Positions 58,491 through 64,000 of a stretch of 64,000 nucleotides of DNA are shown piece by piece; position 1 is the first letter of the stretch, and each line of letters starts with the position of its first letter. The DNA comes from Rapana venosa (lineage: Eukaryota > Mollusca > Gastropoda > Neogastropoda > Muricidae): the NCBI GenBank assembly GCA_028751875.1, contig CM054153.1:9784664-9848663 (forward strand), read 5' to 3'. The notes under the pieces were generated by a model. That model was not told where the DNA came from. It saw nothing but the letters and a program-made list of their open reading frames with translations, and did no database searches. The position numbers were made by a program, and so were the translations under genes.

Positions 58491-58880
58491 ACCAAACTTC
58501 ATCTTTTTTAAAAATCTGGGATCTGTTGTGTGGAAACTGAAAAGATGTTTCTATTCAACTGGGTCATAAGATGTGAATATGGGAAGCCTAGGTTTGATGA
58601 GGGTTGGATGGGAAGAGGGGGGGTGGGGGTGGGAGGAGAAACAGTCACATCATTTTAAAAGATTTTCAATTATTTTTATTTATGGAATGACTCTCAGACT
58701 TGAGAGAAAAGGCAGTCTTTACCCTTATTAGTCTGAAAATACATTCACTTTTTTCAACCAATGTACCTATCTTTTTTCTCCCCACCCCACCACCCATTAC
58801 TATAACTACAACATTAGTGAGTTTAGATATAGAAAAAAGGGGAATGATATGGCTCTTAGCTGGTCTTCAAAAACAACAAC

Positions 58881-59055
58881 TGAAATGTGTTCATCATTAA
58901 AACAGTTTCTAAAAAAATGAAATGTGTTCATCATTAAAACAGTTTTTAAAAAACTGAAATTTGTTCATCATTAAAACAGTTTTTTTTAAACTGAAATTTG
59001 TTCATAATTGAAACAATTTTTTAAAAACTGAAATTTGTTCATCATTAAAACAAAC
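58881..59055. repeat. 37-bp tandem repeat, 5 units
   Basis: Units start at 58881, 58918, 58955, 58992 and 59029. Each reads TGAAAT(G/T)TGTTCATCATTAA, then AACAGTTTT and A/T-rich filler. Confidence 0.93.
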
Positions 59056-59174
59056 TGTTCTAAACTTTAAAACATCCCCAAAGTCAAAATGTGGCAACAT
59101 TTATTGTGGCCAAAAACATATTCATCTGCAAAATTTCACCCTTAAAGAACCTCAGAGTTCTAGATGAGGAATGA

Positions 59175-59177
<3 letters not shown>

Positions 59178-59205
<28 letters not shown>
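59178..59205. repeat. Poly-G run, 28 bases
   Basis: The longest G tract in the window, at the end of a minus-strand repeat-E copy (59100-59175). Confidence 0.95.
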
Positions 59206-60539
59206 AAGAACAAACAAAAACTTGAGAAACAACTTCACAATGTCATTCACTCTGCCACAGCACCTACTGATCTAGTCTTAGCATGGAAGAAGCCTTAAGT
59301 TTATAAACGGTTCAATTCACCCACAATATAGCAAAACAAAACACACACAAAATGTGGACCCCCCCCCCCCCCTCCCTTTTTTTTTCCAATAAAGAGGCAG
59401 TGTTAATAAGGAAGATCTTTACAGACAGGTTTTACTGTACACACACATACTATTAATTAAGTCTTGCCTATTTGTCCAGCCTATGTTTGTGTTTCATCAT
59501 TCTGTTGTACTCTATATAGACATGTAATGCATTTGCATGGTTGTACCTAATCCCCATTTCTTTGCTTTGTTTCCTTCGCCTTTTCTGGCCAATGTTATTC
59601 TGAGCACCCACCATTATTAGCAGGGAAGTATGGAGATATGCCATGCATGCACTCTAGGATTTAGGATTACACATGACTATCCAAACCGAAAAAAAAAAAT
59701 TATGGGAAATCATCAACGCAAGAATTTCTGCACACATGCACAGAATACACACGCCCACACAAACTTGTATCTACATTTATCTCTTTCTCAGTCACACACC
59801 CACCCACGCATGCGTGCACACACACACACACACACACACATCTCTCTGTCACACACACACTCACCAACCCCCACACTTTTTCCCAAACCAAAAAAACACA
59901 CGCACACATTCCAAGTCCTTTTTCTCCGGGGCCAAAACAACTCCCTCCTTCACTATTTTTAACCACCACCTTCTGGAAATTTCCAGCCAGCTCCGAGCAG
60001 CCCCAGCGAGAAATGTCAGAGGTCAACACGCGCTTTAACGCCTGACCAGAAAACAAGGCTGTAGCCATTTTATGCTTTTGTCGCTAGCTCAGGGCCAACA
60101 TGGTGGTGTAATCCTGGTAATAGATTGACTTCAAGGCAAAGACTATGTCAGCGAGCGCTCTGTCAGCCTGTCCAAGGCTTGCATCTGTATTCTGGGTCTG
60201 CTTAGCCTGTCAGCATGTTGAGGGTCATGGCAAGATTAAGGATGACTTGGTTAAGGAGGGGGGGAACTCATGCATATGTGTGTGTGTGTGTTGTGTTTGA
60301 ATTTTGTTAGGGATGGGGGGGTGGTGTGGGGAGGGGGGTGTGAGTAGGCCAGGGTAAACACACACACGTGCATGTGTACATGTGTGCACACACACACTTC
60401 TCTCTCTCTTTCTATTCCTTTCCCTTTCTTATGTCACTCTAACACAAACACATACACACACACAACACTCTCTCTCTACCCCTCTGTCTGTCTCCCTCTC
60501 TCCTTCCCTCCTCTCTCACTCTAACACACACAAAGGGAA

Positions 60540-60690
60540 AGAGACAGACAGAGACAGACAAGAGGCTGAGAGAGAGAGAGAGACAAGAGGCTGAGAGAAA
60601 GACAGAGACAGACAAATGGCAGTGAGAGACAGACAAATGGCAGTGAGAGACAGAGACAAGAGAGAGAGAGGGGGCGAGAGAAACAGAGAG
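60540..60690. repeat. GA-rich array with 22-bp sub-repeats
   Basis: GAGACAGACAAATGGCAGTG is present twice (about 60605 and 60627), and GAGACAAGAGGCTGAGAGA-type units are present twice before that. Confidence 0.9.
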
Positions 60691-61180
60691 GAGGGGTGCA
60701 TTATGAATCCAAACTAACATTAAGCTGTCAAACAAAATGCAGATAATCCATCATTTTACAAGCTCTCTCATTGGGATGCTTCAGAATTTTTTTTCTTATA
60801 TATATACAAGACGTCACACGTTTTCCCCATTTTTGGGGGAACGTTTAATCTTAGGATGCACTCTGCCATGGGCGTTTTCGTACAAGATTTATGAGACAAT
60901 CTCCTCCAGTAATTAGCACCACCCCACGCATAATTATGAATGCTATCTGATGGAAAAGTACACACCCATCCAACAACAAAAAAAAGAATTTTGAAAATTC
61001 AGACAGATAATACTTTTATGAAATTCAGAGAGAGAGGGGAAGGAGAGGGGGGAGGGGGGGGGGGGAGAGAGAGGGGGAGGAGAGAGAGAGATGTTTAGCT
61101 TTCTTAAATACCATGCATGCCTCTCTCATCTTTTTTTATATCTTGGGATCCTCTAAACAAACATATTGAGAGGATTTTTT

Positions 61181-61200
61181 GGGGGGGGGGGGGGGGGGGG
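61181..61200. repeat. Poly-G run, 20 bases
   Basis: It directly precedes a plus-strand repeat-E copy (61220-61310). Confidence 0.95.
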
Positions 61201-62149
61201 TGGTTACCTCCAACATTAACTCAAACGTTTACCCAATGGCAAGATTTTGTGCAACTGCTTTTGCCCACCATGAAGGTAGCTCTGCATTCTGACCTTGAGG
61301 AAGGGATAATTTAAAACAATAATGTATAAAAACAAGGAAAAATAGAGCGTTTAAGCTTTGAACAGCAAGAAAGTAATTGCAATAATCCTGTGATTTCAAT
61401 GATCAGAAAATTGTGTATATCCACACTTAAGCTAGTCAAAAAGAAATACACTGAGCAGTCATTTTACAATGTAACAATAATGAACATCCCATTGATGCAC
61501 AAAAGCAAAGAACAATTATAAATTCTTCACTATTGGATTTTTTTTAACTAAACTTTATGCCTAGCCAATGCATTTTCATATGTTTTGTGTGACACAGTAT
61601 TCACTATGAAATTATGACTATCATTCAAAAACCAGAAATTTGTTTTCAAAAAGTTATCAGTTCTTGTATTTCTTTTGCACCAGTGCTGCTGTGAGTACCT
61701 GCATGCTTTACATGGACCCAGCAATGTACACGCTTTACATATATACATACATGTACACCACAGAAACAGTGTAAAAGAAACCTATGAACACAACTAAAAA
61801 GTCCCTCCAAAACTGGACATACCAAAATTTTCAATCTTTACATGACACTTGATGAAGCTGCGGCATCAACATAATTTCTTACATAAAAAATGGAGAAATG
61901 TCATCTTCTTCGCAACATCCGGTATAACAAAAAGTATCAAAACAAACTGAAAGCCAGACAACAGTTTGCGTGTTACATTTCATAGCCTATTTCAAAGCAT
62001 GATCTTACTTGACGATGTGTTTTTTCTTGGCCAAGGTAAAGATAAGAAAAGGGGGGAAGAGGACCAGGAAAATATTTCAACTTAACCACGGAAGCAAGGT
62101 CAACAGGCTCTATCCTCCCTTTACCCGAGGTGACGCATGTTTATTTTAA

Positions 62150-62770
62150 AAGGTCGAGCAAGCTTGACCTGCAGACAGTGCATGCCGTGTTTAACAATGC
62201 AGTGTGTGAAGAACCTACATCAGTACAAGCCGCTTTAAGACTTCACCTGTGCACTGTGTATGTATACACACACTCATTCGTTTGGCCAAGGAGGAAGGCG
62301 GCAAGATGGTTAAGACCTTCGCCTGCCAAAAAGTAAACCCTGAGGTTCTGGGTTCCAGTCCGCAGGATAAGACTATAAACCGAGGCCCTGTGTGTGTGTG
62401 TGCAAACATACACGAGATCTTGCGCACACATTAAAAACCTATTACACCTTTTGGAAGAGTAGGCCATTGTGTGCCAGTAGGAACGGATGACAGGGAAAAA
62501 CCAGCATGCACACAGGCGTTATGTTTGGACACCACTACCAAAGTCGGAATGCGGCTACCTATATGGTGGGGGAGGACCAAAAAAAGGTGCATACGCATAA
62601 AATCTCACCACTGGTGAACCTCAGAGCTCTGACAGAGGAACAAAAAGAATGGGGGGAAAAAAGGTCAAGCAAGCGTGCAGACAGTGCATGCAGTGTTTAA
62701 CAGTGTGGCGTGTGAAAGAAGAGTCTACAAGCAGCTTTAAAGATTGCCCCTGTACAGTGTGTATATAATA
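62150..62770 (+). repeat. About 110-bp direct duplication flanking two SINEs
   Basis: The left copy (62150-62260) and right copy (62665-62765) share AGACAGTGCATGC(C/A)GTGTTT, AACA(A/G)TG...GTGTGAA, and a GTGTGTAT...CTCATT...GTTTGGCCA end. Between them lie a SINE-A (62284-62500, plus) and a repeat-E copy (62535-62660, minus). Confidence 0.75.
62284..62500 (+). repeat. SINE-A copy (plus)
   Basis: GGCGGCAAGATGGTTAAGAC, CTGAGGTTCTGGGTTCCAGT, GATAAGACTATAAACCGAGG, ATCTTGCGCACACATTAAAA and TTGGAAGAGTAGGCCATTGT. Confidence 0.85.
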
Positions 62771-63644
62771 TATATATGTATGCTCATTGTTTGGCCACTG
62801 ATGCATCTCAGTTGTCAAATCAAATGCAAGATGAGAACATCTTTAAAACTGAATGTATATTTCAATATTTGGGATAAAACAAGGGTGCTGTAAAAAAAAA
62901 AAAAAAAAAATCACAAACAGGAATGGATTTCAGATGAGCGGATTCCTTATCGTGAACAAATATACATACATATCTATGTATGTACATAGGAGAAAAATAA
63001 TCCAGAACAAAAAGGAAAATGTATTCGTGTTGACATAAACTTGGTGTGAGAAGATACATTTTTGATACATCTACACACATACACATGCGTTCGCACACAC
63101 ACACTGTGGCACACCATGCACGCACACACACAACACACATCCCAATCCAATCTTCTTGTTTATAGTCCCGCCAACCGTAGAGGTACACTGAGAGTGGTGT
63201 AGACCAGTAGTATAACATAAGCCATGTCCATGCTAATGCACTATGCCATTCATCACAGCCAAAGAACAAAGGAACCATTCTCTTTTCAATCTTTTACCCC
63301 CCCTCTCTCCTGTCTTCTCCTGACTGACTGTTCGTCCCTTTCATCACCCTGATCCTCGCCAATCTCTCCCCCTCTACTCTCTTTCCTTCTTTCCATCAGC
63401 CCTAATCTAATTCACTCCTGTCCTTCACAATGAATCCCCCCCTACCCCCTTCCATACCACCCCCTCCCGCCCACCTCCCTTCTTTCCATGCTGGTGATCA
63501 AGAAGAAACGCACTCATCTAGAAATGTGGAGGATCTACCTTCAGATCTGTTCCAAAACTGTCAGGACTTTTCGCTAGAGTACTATAGACCATGTGTGATG
63601 GTCTGGAAACTTGTCTTCTTTGGAGGCTTTTGTGGGTGGTGGGG

Positions 63645-63760
63645 TTCCTAGGTTAGAGCTCCAAGGTTCACCAATGGTGAGCTTTTTTAAAAACATGCAA
63701 CCGTTTTTCACCCACCATTAAAGATAGCTGCATTCCGACTTTGAGGGTGATGTCTGAAGA
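63645..63760 (+). repeat. Repeat-E copy
   Basis: GTTAGAGCTCCAAGGTTCAC, CAATGGTGAGCTTTT, TTTTCACCCACCATTAAAGA, GCATTCCGACTTTGAGGGTG. Confidence 0.75.
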
Positions 63761-63789
63761 ATATGATTGTATGACATCAGTGTGCATGC

Positions 63790-64000
63790 AGGGGTTTTAA
63801 AACTCTTTTTCATGTTTTGTCATCCATTCTTATTGACACGGATGGCCTACTCTTCCGATAGGCAGAATGGGTTTTACTGTGTGTGCAAGATGTGTTGTGT
63901 GTGTGTGTGTTTATGGTCTCATATTCATGAAGGACTTTCAGGGAAGTGGAGTCAGTACTGATCTTAACTCCAGAGGAAAAATACCCCTTCAATGGGCATC
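63790..64000 (-). repeat. SINE-A copy (minus), cut by the window edge
   Basis: The plus strand shows GATGGCCTACTCTTCCGATA, GTGCAAGATGTGTTGTG, AAGTGGAGTCAGTACTGATC and TTAACTCCAGAGGAAAAATA. This is the reverse complement of the long form of SINE-A. Confidence 0.8.

Larger units (their letters stand above)
57116..64000. other. Intron upstream of the first recognised SLC12 exon
   Basis: No exon coding for TM1-TM3 was found, so they are presumably beyond the window. The stretch holds SINE-A, repeat-E, polypurine, poly-G/C and minisatellite DNA listed separately, a repeat-E copy at 57185-57290, and CA-rich tracts at 57310-57330 and 59818-59860. Confidence 0.65.

Noticed and set aside
62862..63278. 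138-codon minus frame with hydrophobic stretches, considered as a missing SLC12 TM exon
   Set aside because: The sequence shows no TM1-TM3 motif of the family and no suitable splice-site pair in phase.

Overview
This is eukaryotic nuclear DNA with multi-exon genes (GT-AG introns), AT-rich sequence, many microsatellites and numerous tRNA-derived SINE-like repeats. The coding homologies, the RTE-type non-LTR remnants and the repeat style suggest a lophotrochozoan invertebrate, most likely a gastropod mollusc. That taxonomic call is inference from one window. Nothing bacterial or viral is present.

Three protein-coding loci can be supported, all on the minus strand. (1) Positions 1-791 hold the first 263 codons of a pogo/Tigger-type DDE transposase. 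The frame is open and runs off the left edge. (2) Positions 3380-12059 hold a three-exon gene for a 239-residue claudin/PMP22-like four-span membrane protein. Its splice phases join perfectly and a poly(A) signal lies just past the stop. (3) Positions 34307-57115 hold the last 18 exons of a cation-chloride cotransporter of the Na-K-Cl / Na-Cl branch of SLC12. They join in phase into 849 codons plus stop, from TM4 to the conserved C-terminal end. The 5' exons (N-terminus, TM1-TM3) lie beyond the right edge. A possible acidic cassette exon (42 codons, phase-compatible) sits at 44293-44418, inside the cytoplasmic region that is variable in this family.

Layout: 1-1160 pogo element; 1206-1520 SINE; 3380-12059 claudin-like gene, whose introns hold SINEs and, in the first intron, RTE retrotransposon debris (7.2-10.6 kb); 12.1-34.3 kb non-coding AT-rich intergenic DNA with minisatellites (27.5 and 28.4 kb) and SINEs; 34.3-57.1 kb SLC12 gene with repeat-filled introns; 57.1-64 kb intron of the same gene, with no further exon recognised.

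The claudin-like and SLC12 genes are co-oriented but have separate promoters and act independently: one is a junction/adhesion-type membrane protein, the other an ion-coupled chloride importer. Repeats make up much of the window. At least five short dispersed families recur, several with RNA polymerase III-type heads, and one 27-bp minisatellite seems to have grown out of a SINE tail.
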